Made by a program: the position numbers and the translations under genes. 64,000 bases of DNA from CAVQWT01 sp963717705 (lineage in GTDB: Bacteria > Pseudomonadota > Gammaproteobacteria > Burkholderiales > Casimicrobiaceae), in NCBI GenBank assembly GCA_963717705.1, contig CAVQWT010000002.1:372001-436000 (forward strand). The letters are read 5' to 3'. How positions within the stretch are numbered: the first letter of the stretch is position 1; every line of letters begins with the position of its first letter. Shown here one piece after another: positions 1-8,046 of the stretch. The notes under the pieces are model-generated. The model saw nothing but the letters and a program-made list of their open reading frames with translations. It was not told where the DNA came from and searched no databases.

Positions 1-1
1 C

Positions 2-613
2 GAGGCCGCGCACAAGGTCCGCGACCTGGTCGACCGGCTGGCCGCGGACGGCATCGCGCTCGCGCACATCGACCTCGGCGGCGGCCTCGGCATCCGCTAT
101 CGCGACGAGACCCCGGTACCGCTGGCGGAGTACGCGGCGCTGGTCGCCGGCGTCTTCGGCGGCCGTCGCGAGCGCCTGCTGTTCGAGCCGGGCCGGCGCA
201 TCGTCGGCGACGCCGGCGTGCTGCTGACCCGGGTGACGACGCTGAAGCCGGGGTCCGAGCGGTCGTTCGCGATCGTCGACGCGGCGATGAACGACCTGAT
301 CCGGCCGGCACTCTACGACGCGTGGCATCCGGTCGCGGCGGTGCGGCCGCGGGCCGGGGCCGCGAGGTGCTGGCAGATCGTCGGCCCCGTCTGCGAAAGC
401 GGCGACTTCCTCGCGCACGACCGCGACCTCGCACTCGCGGAAGGAGACCTGCTCGCGCTGGGCGCCGCAGGCGCCTACGCCTTCGCGATGAGCTCGAACT
501 ACAACTCGCGGCCGCGTGCCGCCGAGGTCATCGTCGACGGCGGCGACGTGCATCTGGTGCGGCCGCGGGAGCGTGTCGCCGATCTCTTCGCACAGGAATC
601 GCGACTGCCCTGA
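2..613 (+). CDS. lysA: Diaminopimelate decarboxylase, C-terminal part (cut by window edge)
   Basis: This is the 3' part of a PLP-dependent decarboxylase that turns meso-diaminopimelate into lysine in the cytoplasm. The reading frame is open from the window edge, so about half of the protein (the start of the alanine-racemase-like barrel) lies outside. Visible family motifs are HIDLGGGLGIRY (glycine-rich loop binding the PLP phosphate), EPGR, CESGDFLA (the cysteine and aspartate contributed to the partner's active site) and GAYAFAMSSNYNSRPR near the end. These are typical of LysA rather than ornithine or arginine decarboxylases. The stop is at 611-613. No gene follows in the same direction for about 275 bases, so lysA ends its transcription unit here or continues only as an untranslated tail. 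Confidence 0.93.
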   Translation, partial: EAAHKVRDLVDRLAADGIALAHIDLGGGLGIRYRDETPVPLAEYAALVAGVFGGRRERLLFEPGRRIVGDAGVLLTRVTTLKPGSERSFAIVDAAMNDLIRPALYDAWHPVAAVRPRAGAARCWQIVGPVCESGDFLAHDRDLALAEGDLLALGAAGAYAFAMSSNYNSRPRAAEVIVDGGDVHLVRPRERVADLFAQESRLP

Positions 614-727
614 TCGCGCCGCGCGCCGCATTTCCGGCGCCGCATTTCGACGTGCGCGCGGCGCAAAAAACGGGTGTGCGATTTCGCAACAGTGGCGCGC
701 GCAAGCGTCGGAATCGTCGACGAAATC

Positions 728-755
728 TTGCAAAATGACGAAACGAAGCTACAAT
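728..755 (+). promoter_or_regulatory. Sigma-70-type promoter of the H1-like gene
   Basis: TTGCAA (728-733) and TACAAT (750-755) are separated by 16 bp, a strong sigma-70 match in an otherwise GC-rich region. It would start RNA near 762, giving a leader of about 125 nt before the H1-like gene at 890. The rest of the 614-889 gap shows no gene. Confidence 0.6.
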
Positions 756-889
756 GCCGTCAGCAGGTAGCAGCGGATTTGTCAAGCGTTGACACCGAAA
801 TCTGGCAACGTGAAGTCGTCTCCGCAAGCCGCCTGCTCACGGCAGAAGCACGATAACAGTCAAGGCAACTCAGACAGGAGAAACCCGAA

Positions 890-1315
890 ATGATGGCTGA
901 CATGATGTCGATGATGGCTCCCGCGGCTGCGGCCCCGGCGCCCAAGAAAGCCGCCCCGAAGAAGAAACGGGCGACCAAGAAGAAGGCGACGAAGAAGGCG
1001 ACGAAGAAGGCCGCCCCGAAGAAGAAGGCGACCAAGAAGGCCACGAAGAAGAAGGCCGCCCCGAAGAAGAAGGCGACCAAGAAGGCGACCAAGAAGAAGG
1101 CCGCCAAGAAGGCCACGAAGAAGAAGGCCGCCCCGAAGAAGAAGGCGACCAAGAAGGCGACCAAGAAGAAGGCCGCCAAGAAGGCCACGAAGAAGAAGGC
1201 CGCCCCGAAGAAGAAGGCGACCAAGAAGGCCACGAAGAAGAAGGCCGCCCCGAAGAAGAAGGCGACCAAGAAGGCCACGAAGAGGAAGGCGACGAAGAAG
1301 GCGAAGAAGCTGTAA
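890..1315 (+). CDS. Histone H1-like, lysine/alanine-rich nucleoid protein
   Basis: This 141-aa protein has a short methionine/alanine N-terminus (MMADMMSMMAPAAAAPAPKK) followed by about 120 residues made almost only of Lys, Ala, Thr and Pro. The body repeats blocks of the type KKAAPKKKATKKATK. This is the composition of eukaryotic H1 tails and of the bacterial H1-like proteins of Bordetella and relatives, which bind DNA nonspecifically and modulate nucleoid structure. An AGGAG-type site lies about 8 bases upstream of ATG 890. A second ATG at 893 is possible. The tail resembles the C-termini of the two phasins at 38.2 and 46.9 kb. Function is inferred from composition only, since such sequence carries little family information. 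Confidence 0.8.
   Translation: MMADMMSMMAPAAAAPAPKKAAPKKKRATKKKATKKATKKAAPKKKATKKATKKKAAPKKKATKKATKKKAAKKATKKKAAPKKKATKKATKKKAAKKATKKKAAPKKKATKKATKKKAAPKKKATKKATKRKATKKAKKL
951..1293 (+). repeat. Coding minisatellite in the H1-like gene
   Basis: The DNA consists of near-identical AAG-rich units (for example gccgccccgaagaagaag and gcgaccaagaaggc) arranged in a higher-order pattern of about 33-60 bp. Copy-number change by slippage would stay in frame because the units are multiples of three. Confidence 0.8.
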
Positions 1316-1330
1316 GCCGACCGCGCCCTC

Positions 1331-1392
1331 CCGCCCGATTCACCGGGCGGAAAACGGAACAGGCGACGCATCGAGCGTCGCCTGTTTCATTT
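1331..1392 (+). terminator. Double hairpin terminator, possibly bidirectional
   Basis: Two hairpins follow the H1-like stop. The first is ccgcccg/cgggcgg (1331-1350). The second is aggcgacgc/gcgtcgcct (1361-1369/1375-1383), followed by the T-rich gtttcattt. On the other strand the second stem is followed by gttccgtttt, so it may also end mltD transcription. Confidence 0.7.
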
Positions 1393-1442
1393 CCGGTGGC
1401 CGAACGACGGGCGCAGCCTGCCGCCGGGGCCCGGACCGCGCG

Positions 1443-3113
1443 TCAGCGGGAAGGGGTTGCCGCCGCGGCCGCCGCCGCCGGCGACTTCGCCGTGGATTTC
1501 GCCGCCGGTGCGTTCGATGCCCTGGTCGCGGGCTTGGCCGTCCCGCCACCCGGCGCTGCCGATTTCGATGCAGCTGCCGGCACGGCCTTCGCCTTGCCCG
1601 CGGGCGCCTTCGATTGCCTCGTCGCGCCGCGTCGAGCCTTGCTCGCCACCGGCGCGACGTCGCTGGTCACGCGCAGCGGCCGACCCGGCGCCAGCGTCGC
1701 CGTCGCGCCGAGTCCGTTCCAACCGCGCAGCTGCTCGACGGTGACACCGTAGCGCGCGGCCACGCTGGCGAGGGTGTCGCCGCGCTTCACCCGGTAATAG
1801 AAGGTCCGGCCCTGCGGGATCGTCGTGAACACGGCGGCCGTCAGCGACGCATCCGCCTCGGCCGGCCGCTGCGACGGCACCAGTATCGTGTGGCCCGGCA
1901 GCGGCTGCCCGCGCGGACCGATGCCGTTGACCGCGCGCAGCGTCTCGACCGACAGCCCGAATTTCACCGACGCCATCGCCAGCGTCTCGCCCGGCTTCAA
2001 TCGGTACGCCTGCCACGAGACGAGAGGCTGGTCGGTCAGTTCCAGCTTGGCCGCGAACAGCTCCGCCTTGTCGATCGGCAGCAGGATCGACTGCTGGTCG
2101 GCGCCCGCGATGACCGGGCGATTGTGATGCGGGTTCAGGTACTGGAACTCCTCGAGCGGCACTTCGGCCAGCTCCGCCGCCTTCTTCACGTCGATCTTGC
2201 GGTTGATCGTGACGACGGTGAAGTAGGGCGCGTCCGGGATGTCTTCGAGCAGCAGGCCGTATTTCGCCGGGTCGGCGACGATGTTCTTGACCGCCTGCAG
2301 CTTGGGGAGGTAGTTGCGGGTCTCGTCGGGCATCTTGAGGTCGACGTACGCAGCCGGCTGTCCGGCCTTGCGATTGCGCGCGATCGCGCGGCCGACGTTG
2401 CCCTCCCCCCAGTTGTAGGCAGCCAGGGCGAGCTGCCAGTCGTTGAAGTCGCCGTGAAGCTTGTCCAGATAAGTCAGCGCACCTTCGGTCGCCGACAGCA
2501 CGTCCCGGCGGGAATCCATCCAGAAGTCCTGCTTGAGGCCATAGTGCTTGCCCGTCGCCGGCATGAACTGCCAGATGCCGGCCGCGCGCGCAGTCGACAG
2601 CGCCACCGGGTTGAACGCGCTCTCGATCATCGGCAGCAGCGCGATCTCGGTGGGCATGCCGCGCGACTCGACCTCGGCGACGATGTGGTACAGGTAGCGC
2701 CGGCTGCGCTCGACCATGCGCGCGACGTAGTCCGGGCGCGCCGCGTACCACTGCTCCCACTTCTCCACGTACCGGTCGTCCGCGGGAAGGTCGGGGATCG
2801 CAAAGCCCTTGCGGATGCGGACCCACAGGTCGTCGGCCGAGGGCGGCAGCGGCTCGAGATCGGCGCCGGCGGCGGAAGGGAAGGGGTCCTGCACGACGAT
2901 CGGCGGCGCGACCGGCGCGGGGGGCGGCTCGGCTGCCGCGGCGACGACGATCGGCGCCGGTGCGGGCTCCGCCGGCGGCGGGCCGGGCGTGGCGCATGCG
3001 GCGAGCGCGAGCGTCAGGACGAAGGGGGCGAGTCGGGGGGGTAGGCGCAATTGGGAAGCCGGTCCGGCGATGATGCGCGCCGTGGGAGTGCGGCGATGGT
3101 AGGCGAGTCGCAT
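1443..3113 (-). CDS. mltD: Membrane-bound lytic murein transglycosylase D-like lipoprotein
   Basis: This is a 556-aa periplasmic enzyme that cleaves the glycan strands of peptidoglycan. With the ATG at 3113 there is a signal peptide ending in a lipobox (LALAAC, Cys about 40), so an outer-membrane lipoprotein is expected. A proline/alanine linker leads to an SLT domain (about 95-250) with ALLPMIESAFNP, where Glu164 is the likely catalytic acid, plus AAGIWQFMPATG and LALAAYNWGEGNV. Two LysM modules follow (about 368-414 and 439-485; YRLKPGETLAMAS, YRVKRGDTLASVA). The last 70 residues are a low-complexity Ala/Lys/Pro/Ser tail. No SD is seen before 3113. A downstream TTG just before RLPPRLAPF would give a more conventional signal peptide, so the start is uncertain. 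Confidence 0.9.
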   Translation of the reverse strand: MRLAYHRRTPTARIIAGPASQLRLPPRLAPFVLTLALAACATPGPPPAEPAPAPIVVAAAAEPPPAPVAPPIVVQDPFPSAAGADLEPLPPSADDLWVRIRKGFAIPDLPADDRYVEKWEQWYAARPDYVARMVERSRRYLYHIVAEVESRGMPTEIALLPMIESAFNPVALSTARAAGIWQFMPATGKHYGLKQDFWMDSRRDVLSATEGALTYLDKLHGDFNDWQLALAAYNWGEGNVGRAIARNRKAGQPAAYVDLKMPDETRNYLPKLQAVKNIVADPAKYGLLLEDIPDAPYFTVVTINRKIDVKKAAELAEVPLEEFQYLNPHHNRPVIAGADQQSILLPIDKAELFAAKLELTDQPLVSWQAYRLKPGETLAMASVKFGLSVETLRAVNGIGPRGQPLPGHTILVPSQRPAEADASLTAAVFTTIPQGRTFYYRVKRGDTLASVAARYGVTVEQLRGWNGLGATATLAPGRPLRVTSDVAPVASKARRGATRQSKAPAGKAKAVPAAASKSAAPGGGTAKPATRASNAPAAKSTAKSPAAAAAAATPSR

Positions 3114-3183
3114 CGCCAGCGTCAACCGCGCGCCGCGCGAACCCGGCGTGTGAGACCCCGCGACCAGCGGCGCGGTTCCCGGT

Positions 3184-3960
3184 TCAGAACGTGTTCTTCC
3201 ACTCGCGCAGGGCTGCGAATGCCTCCACCGCATCGGCCAGGGGGCGGCCCGCGTGCCGCTGCGCCGCCGCGAAGACCGCCGGCACCGCAGCGCGCAGGAA
3301 CGGATTGGTGGCGCGCTCGTCCGCGATCGTCGACGGCACCGTCGGGACATCGCGCTCCCGCCGCGATTCCTCGCGCGCGATTCGCGCCGCCAGCGCCTCG
3401 CTGCCGGGCTCCACCGCGCGGGCGAAGCGCAGGTTGGCGAGCGTGTACTCGTGCGCGCAGTACACGTGCGTGTCGCCGGGAAGCGACGCAAGCCTGGCAA
3501 GCGAAGCGGCCATCTGCGCGGGCGTGCCCTCGAACAGGCGGCCGCAGCCCCCGGCGAACAGCGTGTCGCCGACGAAGGCCACCGGGTAGCGATCGATCTC
3601 GCCGACATAGGCTATGTGGCCGGCGGTGTGGCCCGGCACGTTGACCACGTGCAGGCGCAGCGGCGGATGCTCGAGCTCGACGGCGTCGCCCTCGGCCAAT
3701 GCACGGGTGCGTCCGGGAATGTCCTCCCGCGCCGGCCCGAACACCGGAATGTTGCGGCGGGCGGAGAGCGCCACCACGCCGCCGACGTGATCGCCGTGGT
3801 GGTGGGTGACCAGGATGCCGGCGAGCACGACTCCTTCGCGGGCGAGCCAGCGCTCGACCGGCGCGGCGTCGCCGGGATCGACGACGACCGCGTGGCTGCC
3901 CTCGCGGATCGCCCAGATGTAGTTGTCGCTGAAGGCCCGGATGGGGATAATCGCCGCCAT
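3184..3960 (-). CDS. gloB: Hydroxyacylglutathione hydrolase (glyoxalase II)
   Basis: This 258-aa metallo-beta-lactamase-fold enzyme hydrolyses S-lactoylglutathione to lactate and glutathione, the second step of methylglyoxal detoxification. It has the THHHGDHVGG metal motif, GHTAGHIAY, FVGDTLFAGGCGRLFEGT and CAHEYTLANLRFA in the usual order, and full family length. Residues at the C-terminus (REWKNTF) match the glutathione-binding end of the family. The ATG occupies 3960-3958 and overlaps by two bases the ATG of the divergent methyltransferase (3959-3961), so there is no intergenic space. Its own promoter must lie inside the methyltransferase gene; no clear boxes were found there. Confidence 0.95.
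   Translation of the reverse strand: MAAIIPIRAFSDNYIWAIREGSHAVVVDPGDAAPVERWLAREGVVLAGILVTHHHGDHVGGVVALSARRNIPVFGPAREDIPGRTRALAEGDAVELEHPPLRLHVVNVPGHTAGHIAYVGEIDRYPVAFVGDTLFAGGCGRLFEGTPAQMAASLARLASLPGDTHVYCAHEYTLANLRFARAVEPGSEALAARIAREESRRERDVPTVPSTIADERATNPFLRAAVPAVFAAAQRHAGRPLADAVEAFAALREWKNTF
3923..3951 (+). promoter_or_regulatory. Promoter for a leaderless methyltransferase mRNA
   Basis: TTGTCG (3923-3928), a 17-bp spacer and GATAAT (3946-3951) lie inside the 5' end of gloB. Only seven bases separate the -10 box from the methyltransferase ATG at 3959, so the transcript would start at or next to the start codon. Confidence 0.55.
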
Positions 3961-4705
3961 GGACGCATCTTCGCGACCCGAGCAGGCGGTGTCAACGACG
4001 CTCGCGGACTGGTTCGCGACGTCGACCGGTCGCTATCTGCTCGCCCGCGAGCAGGCGTGGTTCGACCGCACGGTCGCCGACATCTTCGGATTTCGCGCGG
4101 TGCAGGTCGGCCTGCCGGAGTTCCCGTTCCTCGGCCAGAGCCGGATCGCGTCACGGTGGACCGTCGACTACAACGCGCCGGCCGACGTCCATGCGGATCC
4201 GCACTGGCTGCCGTTCGCCGAGAACGCCCTCGACCTCGTCGTGCTGCCGCACGCGCTGGAGTTCACCAGCGACCCACACCGGCTGCTGCGCGAGGTGCAC
4301 CGCGCGGTGCGCCCCGAAGGCCAGGTCGTGCTGGCCGGCTTCAATCCGTTCTCGCTGTACGGCGCGAAGCGCTACTTCGGTCGCGGCGACACGCCCCCCT
4401 GGGACGGCAACTTCATCGCCCTCTACCGGGTCAAGGACTGGCTCGCGCTGCTCGGATTCGAAGTGACCGGCGGCGCGCTCGACGCCTACGCCCCGCCGTT
4501 CGCGCAGGACAAGTGGCTGCGCCGCGCGGCGTTCATGGAAAAGGCGGGGGACCGCTGGTGGCCGATCGCCGGCGGCGTCTATTTCCTGCGCGCGACCAAG
4601 AAGGTGGTCGGCATGCGCGTGATCACTCCGGCGTGGCAGCAGCGGCGCCGCGGGCTCGCCACCGCGCCGCGGCAGGCGCGCGAATGCATCGAGCGGGTCG
4701 AGTGA
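3959..4705 (+). CDS. Class I SAM-dependent methyltransferase (type 11-like)
   Basis: This is a 248-aa cytoplasmic protein. The central segment ADPHWLPFAENALDLVVLPHALEFTSDPHRLLREVHRAVRPEGQ has the acidic post-I residue, motif II and motif III layout of UbiE/type-11 methyltransferases. The glycine-rich motif I is weak (VQVGLPEF), as is common in the homologues beside gloB/rnhA. The substrate is not evident. The start at 3959 is chosen because it sits seven bases after a good -10 box; in-frame upstream starts at 3923 and 3941 would lie inside the promoter. It is followed 34 bp later by rnhA, so the two may be co-transcribed. Confidence 0.8.
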   Translation: MDASSRPEQAVSTTLADWFATSTGRYLLAREQAWFDRTVADIFGFRAVQVGLPEFPFLGQSRIASRWTVDYNAPADVHADPHWLPFAENALDLVVLPHALEFTSDPHRLLREVHRAVRPEGQVVLAGFNPFSLYGAKRYFGRGDTPPWDGNFIALYRVKDWLALLGFEVTGGALDAYAPPFAQDKWLRRAAFMEKAGDRWWPIAGGVYFLRATKKVVGMRVITPAWQQRRRGLATAPRQARECIERVE

Positions 4706-4739
4706 CGCGGCCCCGTCCTCCCGTGGGGGCGCCGCGGCC

Positions 4740-5198
4740 ATGAGCGACATCGTCTCGATCTACAGCGACGGCGCGTGCAAGGGCAATCCCGGACCCGGAG
4801 GCTGGGGCGCCCTGCTGGTGTCAGGCGGCCGCGAGCGCGAGCTGTTCGGCGGCGAGGCGCACACCACCAACAACCGGATGGAGCTGCTGGCCGTCATCCG
4901 GGCGCTGGAGGCGCTGACACGGCATTGCGAAATCGACCTCTACACCGACTCGCAGTACGTGAAGAACGGCATCGAGACCTGGATCCACGGCTGGAAGCGC
5001 AACGGGTGGAAGACCGCGGACAAGAAGCCCGTCAAGAACGCCGACCTGTGGCACGAGCTGGACGCGCTGGCGAAACGGCACACCGTGCGCTGGCACTGGG
5101 TGCGCGGACACAACGACCATCCGGGCAACGAGCGCGCCGACGCGCTCGCCAATCGCGGCGTCGACGCGGTCCGCGGCGTCGCGACGCCCCCCGGCTGA
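4740..5198 (+). CDS. rnhA: Ribonuclease HI
   Basis: This 152-aa enzyme cuts the RNA strand of RNA-DNA hybrids (R-loops, Okazaki primers). All catalytic residues are present at canonical positions: Asp10 (YSDGACKGNPGPGG), Glu48 (NNRMELLA), Asp70 (LYTDSQYVKNGI), His124 (WVRGHNDHPGNE) and Asp134 (NERADALA). The basic handle WIHGWKRNGWKTADKKPVKN is also present. Length equals the E. coli enzyme. It lies between the methyltransferase and a 577-aa unknown protein starting seven bases after its stop. The dnaQ gene often found after rnhA in relatives is not here. Confidence 0.97.
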   Translation: MSDIVSIYSDGACKGNPGPGGWGALLVSGGRERELFGGEAHTTNNRMELLAVIRALEALTRHCEIDLYTDSQYVKNGIETWIHGWKRNGWKTADKKPVKNADLWHELDALAKRHTVRWHWVRGHNDHPGNERADALANRGVDAVRGVATPPG

Positions 5199-5205
5199 AG
5201 CGGCG

Positions 5206-6939
5206 ATGGCGCGACGCGCTGCGAATTCGCCCTTGGCGGCCGGCGCCGCCCCCGCGGCGCTGACCAACGCCGACGTCGTGGCGCTGCGGGCGGCGGCCGG
5301 TCGCTTCGGCGGCGATGCTGCCGCCGAGAAGACGAGCCTCCTCGCCCGTTGCGCGGCCTGCGCGCTCACCGACGCCGCGGCGCTGGTCGAGTACCACGAC
5401 GCGCTCCTGTTCCTGCTGGCGTACCCCGAGACGCCCGCGCTGCGCGCCGCCGCCCAGCGCGAACTCGAGCGGGTCGCCGTGGCGGCGCCGACGCTCGCCG
5501 CCGCCACCGCAAGAGCGCGACGCGCGCTCGCGGGCAGCGGCCTGCCGGGCAGCGCGACCAGCGCGACGTTCAGCCTCGACATCGCCCGCTGGCTGGTGAC
5601 GCGGCACCCTGGGCGCGCGCTCCTCGACGGCTTTGCCGCCGACGCCTCGTCGGTGGCCGATCTCCTCACCGTCGCGCTGCCGGCGCTCGAGGCCGAGACC
5701 GTGGCCGCCGGCGCCGACGACGCGACGGCGCTCGTCGCGTCGCTGGCCGGACCACGCGCGCGGCCGCTCGACTGGCTGGTGGCGACCGTCGTCCGGATCG
5801 ACGCAAGCGACGCCGTGCGGGCGCACCTGTTCGACACGCTGCGGCCCTTTGTCGCGCTGTCCGCCAACGCCGGCGCACTGTCGCGCACCTTCGCCCGCGG
5901 CCTCGCCCGCCCCGTCTTCCACCACGCCGGGCTCGAGCGCGGCGCCGACACGGCGACGGTGATGGCGACGCCGCTGCCCCCGCCGGGCAAGCTGTCTTCG
6001 CGCGACCGCCGCGACCTGGTGGACGTCGCCCGCGCGACGCTGGCGCTGCTCGCGCGCGAGACCGACCCGGTCACCTGGCCCGCCGTCGACGGCGTCCGCT
6101 GGTTCGACCTCGGCCGCGGCACGACCATCGCGCTGTACCCGATGCGTCCGGCGCGCCGCTTCGCGCTCGACTCGCACGTCGGCTTCCTGCTGTTCAAGAA
6201 CGGCCTGCCCGCAGCCTACGGCGGCGGCTGGCCTTTCCTCGGCACCTGCCGCATCGGCGTCAACGTGTTCCCGGCGTACCGCGGCGGCGAGTCGGCGCTG
6301 CTGTTCTGCCAGGTCCTGCGCACCTACGCGCAGCGATACGGCGTCGCGCGATTCGTCGTCGAGCCCTACCAGTTCGGCGCCGGCAATCGCGAGGGGCTGC
6401 AGTCGGGCGCGCTGTGGTTCTACTGGCGGCTGGGTTTCCGCCCCGTCGACGCCAGGGCGGCCGCGCTGGGCGCCGCCGAGTTCGGGCGGATGGCCGCGGA
6501 CCGCAGCTACCGGCCGCCGCTGGCGACGATGCGCAAGCTGACCCGCGACGACCTCGCCCTGGTGGTCGACCCCGATCGCGCCGGCGCCGTCGAGCCCGAG
6601 CCCGCGCGCCTCGCCCACGCGGTCAGCGCGTGGATCGCGCGCGCGCATCGGGGCGATCGCGCGCGTGCACAGGCCGCGGCGCTCGCCACCGTGACGAAGG
6701 CGTTGGGCATCGCTGCCCGCAAGGGATGGCGCGACGACGAGGAGGCGGCGCTGCGGACCCTGGCGCCGCTCTTCGCCGCGCTGCCCGATCTCGACCGCTG
6801 GCCGGCGCGCGACAAGGCGGCGACGGTGGCGCTGATCCGCGCCAAGGGTGCACCCGACGACGCGTCGTGGTTCGTGCGGCTGGGACGCCATCGGCGGCTG
6901 ATCGCCGCGCTGAACGCCCTCGCCGCCACGGCCGACTGA
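5206..6939 (+). CDS. Unknown 577-aa protein with a GNAT-like central segment
   Basis: I do not recognise the family. The first 260 residues are alanine-rich and helical-looking with no signal peptide or membrane segment. Residues about 285-430 (FDLGRGTTIALYPM, then SHVGFLLFKNGLPAAYGGGWPFLGTCRIGVNVFPAYRGGESALLF, then VVEPYQFGAGN and FYWRLGFRP) resemble an N-acetyltransferase core: strands around an R/GxxG/A-like loop and a Tyr-x-x-Gly-Phe end. The last 150 residues are again helical. It starts seven bases after rnhA, with a weak SD, so translation may be coupled. A conserved bacterial protein fused to a degenerate GNAT domain is the most I can say. Confidence 0.65.
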   Translation: MARRAANSPLAAGAAPAALTNADVVALRAAAGRFGGDAAAEKTSLLARCAACALTDAAALVEYHDALLFLLAYPETPALRAAAQRELERVAVAAPTLAAATARARRALAGSGLPGSATSATFSLDIARWLVTRHPGRALLDGFAADASSVADLLTVALPALEAETVAAGADDATALVASLAGPRARPLDWLVATVVRIDASDAVRAHLFDTLRPFVALSANAGALSRTFARGLARPVFHHAGLERGADTATVMATPLPPPGKLSSRDRRDLVDVARATLALLARETDPVTWPAVDGVRWFDLGRGTTIALYPMRPARRFALDSHVGFLLFKNGLPAAYGGGWPFLGTCRIGVNVFPAYRGGESALLFCQVLRTYAQRYGVARFVVEPYQFGAGNREGLQSGALWFYWRLGFRPVDARAAALGAAEFGRMAADRSYRPPLATMRKLTRDDLALVVDPDRAGAVEPEPARLAHAVSAWIARAHRGDRARAQAAALATVTKALGIAARKGWRDDEEAALRTLAPLFAALPDLDRWPARDKAATVALIRAKGAPDDASWFVRLGRHRRLIAALNALAATAD

Positions 6940-7009
6940 AACTTCGTTTGCGGCAGGGCGCGGTCCGCGGCGAATTCGCTGCCGAAGCAGCGGTCCGGCC
7001 GCGGCGGCG

Positions 7010-7381
7010 TCAGCCTGCGTCGGCGCTGTCCGTCCCCGCCGCCCGTCCCGCGCTCGCGCGCTCGACGCGCCGCGCGAACACCGTCATTTCCTTCTCCGCC
7101 TGCCGGTCGCCGTGCGCGCGGGCGACGTCGATGCCCTGCGCCCACGCGGCCAGCGCCTCGGCATCGCGCCCGTCCGCAGCGAGCGCCTTGCCGTAGAGCT
7201 TCCAGGCGGCGGTGTAGCGCGGATCCAGCGCGACGGCCCGTGCGAGATGGGTCGCCGCGCGCCCGGCGTCGCCGGCCTTCAGGTATTCGTTGCCGAGCGA
7301 AAAGCGCAGCAGCGCCCCGTCGCGGCCGGCGGCCAGCATCCGCTCGAAGCTGGCCAGCGCCGGGGACGCAGTCGCCGTCAT
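7010..7381 (-). CDS. Small TPR-repeat protein
   Basis: This is a 123-aa cytoplasmic protein with two to three tetratricopeptide-like helices: LLRFSLGNEYLKAGDAGRAATHLARAVALDPRYTAAWKLYGKALAADGRDAEALAAWAQGIDVA. The spacing and the Gly/Ala/Pro pattern match TPR consensus. The C-terminus is a short charged segment. The start at 7381 (MTATASPALASF) is preferred because it lies four bases after the stop of the upstream DUF6265-like gene, consistent with the operon that begins at 13245. Its role is unknown; TPRs usually mediate protein contacts. Confidence 0.7.
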   Translation of the reverse strand: MTATASPALASFERMLAAGRDGALLRFSLGNEYLKAGDAGRAATHLARAVALDPRYTAAWKLYGKALAADGRDAEALAAWAQGIDVARAHGDRQAEKEMTVFARRVERASAGRAAGTDSADAG

Positions 7382-7385
7382 CGCA

Positions 7386-8038
7386 TCAGCGGCGGATGAA
7401 CTCGCCCGTCTCGCAGTCGACCCGGCGCATCGGATAGATGACCTGGCGGTCGGCGCCGTTGACCTTGCCCTCGGCGTGCGCATACAGCCAGCCTTCGGTG
7501 CCGCGGCGGTAGACCATCCGCTGCGGAAAGCTCTGCGCCGGGCTGGAGAAGGTGAAGATCGTGTCGTCGCCTTCCTTCGTCTCGCCGGCGAACCGGAACG
7601 CCGTCTCCTGCTTCCCCGACGGCGACGTCAGCAGGAACACGCCGTCGGCGCGCGCCTCGAGGCGCATGAACTCCCAGTCCTGGGTGGCGCCGTTGCTCAC
7701 CGTGTGCCCGGTGCCCAGCATCAGGTTGCCGCGCAGCGGCATCCAGTGCTCGCGGAATTCGCGCTGGTTGACGCTGCCGCGCCAGCACCCGGCGAGCCAC
7801 GCCAGCGGCGCGAGCGGGCCCTCGGCGGCGCCGGAGCGGGCGCGGCGCCTGCCGCCGGGCCGGACGAAGCCGGCGCAACCGCAGCAGGCGCTGCGCCCGG
7901 CTGGGCGACCGGCGGCGCGGGCACCGCCGACGGCCCGGGGGACGCACCCTGGGCGAACACGAACGGGGCGGCCGCGAGGAGCGCCGCCACGGAGGCGGCG
8001 CGCGTGGCGCGCATCGCGATGCGGAAGGTCGAGGGCAT
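7386..8038 (-). pseudogene. DUF6265-like exported protein, interrupted by a frameshift
   Basis: A signal peptide (MRATRAASVAALLAAAPFVFA-Q) and a Pro/Ala linker begin at ATG 8038 in one frame. The conserved domain (LAPLAWLAGCWRGSVNQREFREHW, then MPLRGNLMLGTGHTVSNGATQDWEFMRLEA, then FRFAGE and EGWLYAHAEGKV) continues in another frame to the stop at 7386. The frames meet within about 7817-7832, where one missing base would restore a single 217-aa protein. No alternative start codon lies upstream in the domain frame before ATG 7742, which would cut off the conserved GCW motif. The cause is either a sequencing indel or a real inactivating mutation. Neighbours are four bases (TPR gene) and eight bases (DUF6352-like gene) away, so it belongs to the fad operon. 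The molecular function is unknown. Confidence 0.65.
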
Positions 8039-8046
8039 GGGAATGG

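Noticed and set aside
789..794. TTGACA before the H1-like gene considered as the main -35 box
   Set aside because: No -10-like sequence lies 15-19 bp downstream; the TTGCAA/TACAAT pair upstream is better.
951..1293. Regular repeat array considered as CRISPR
   Set aside because: Units are contiguous and coding, without unique spacers, and no cas genes occur.
760..1371. Long antisense frame with FFVAFLVAFF-type repeats, resembling a membrane protein
   Set aside because: It is the complement of the AAG-rich H1-like repeat. It has no SD and its composition is dictated by the opposite strand.
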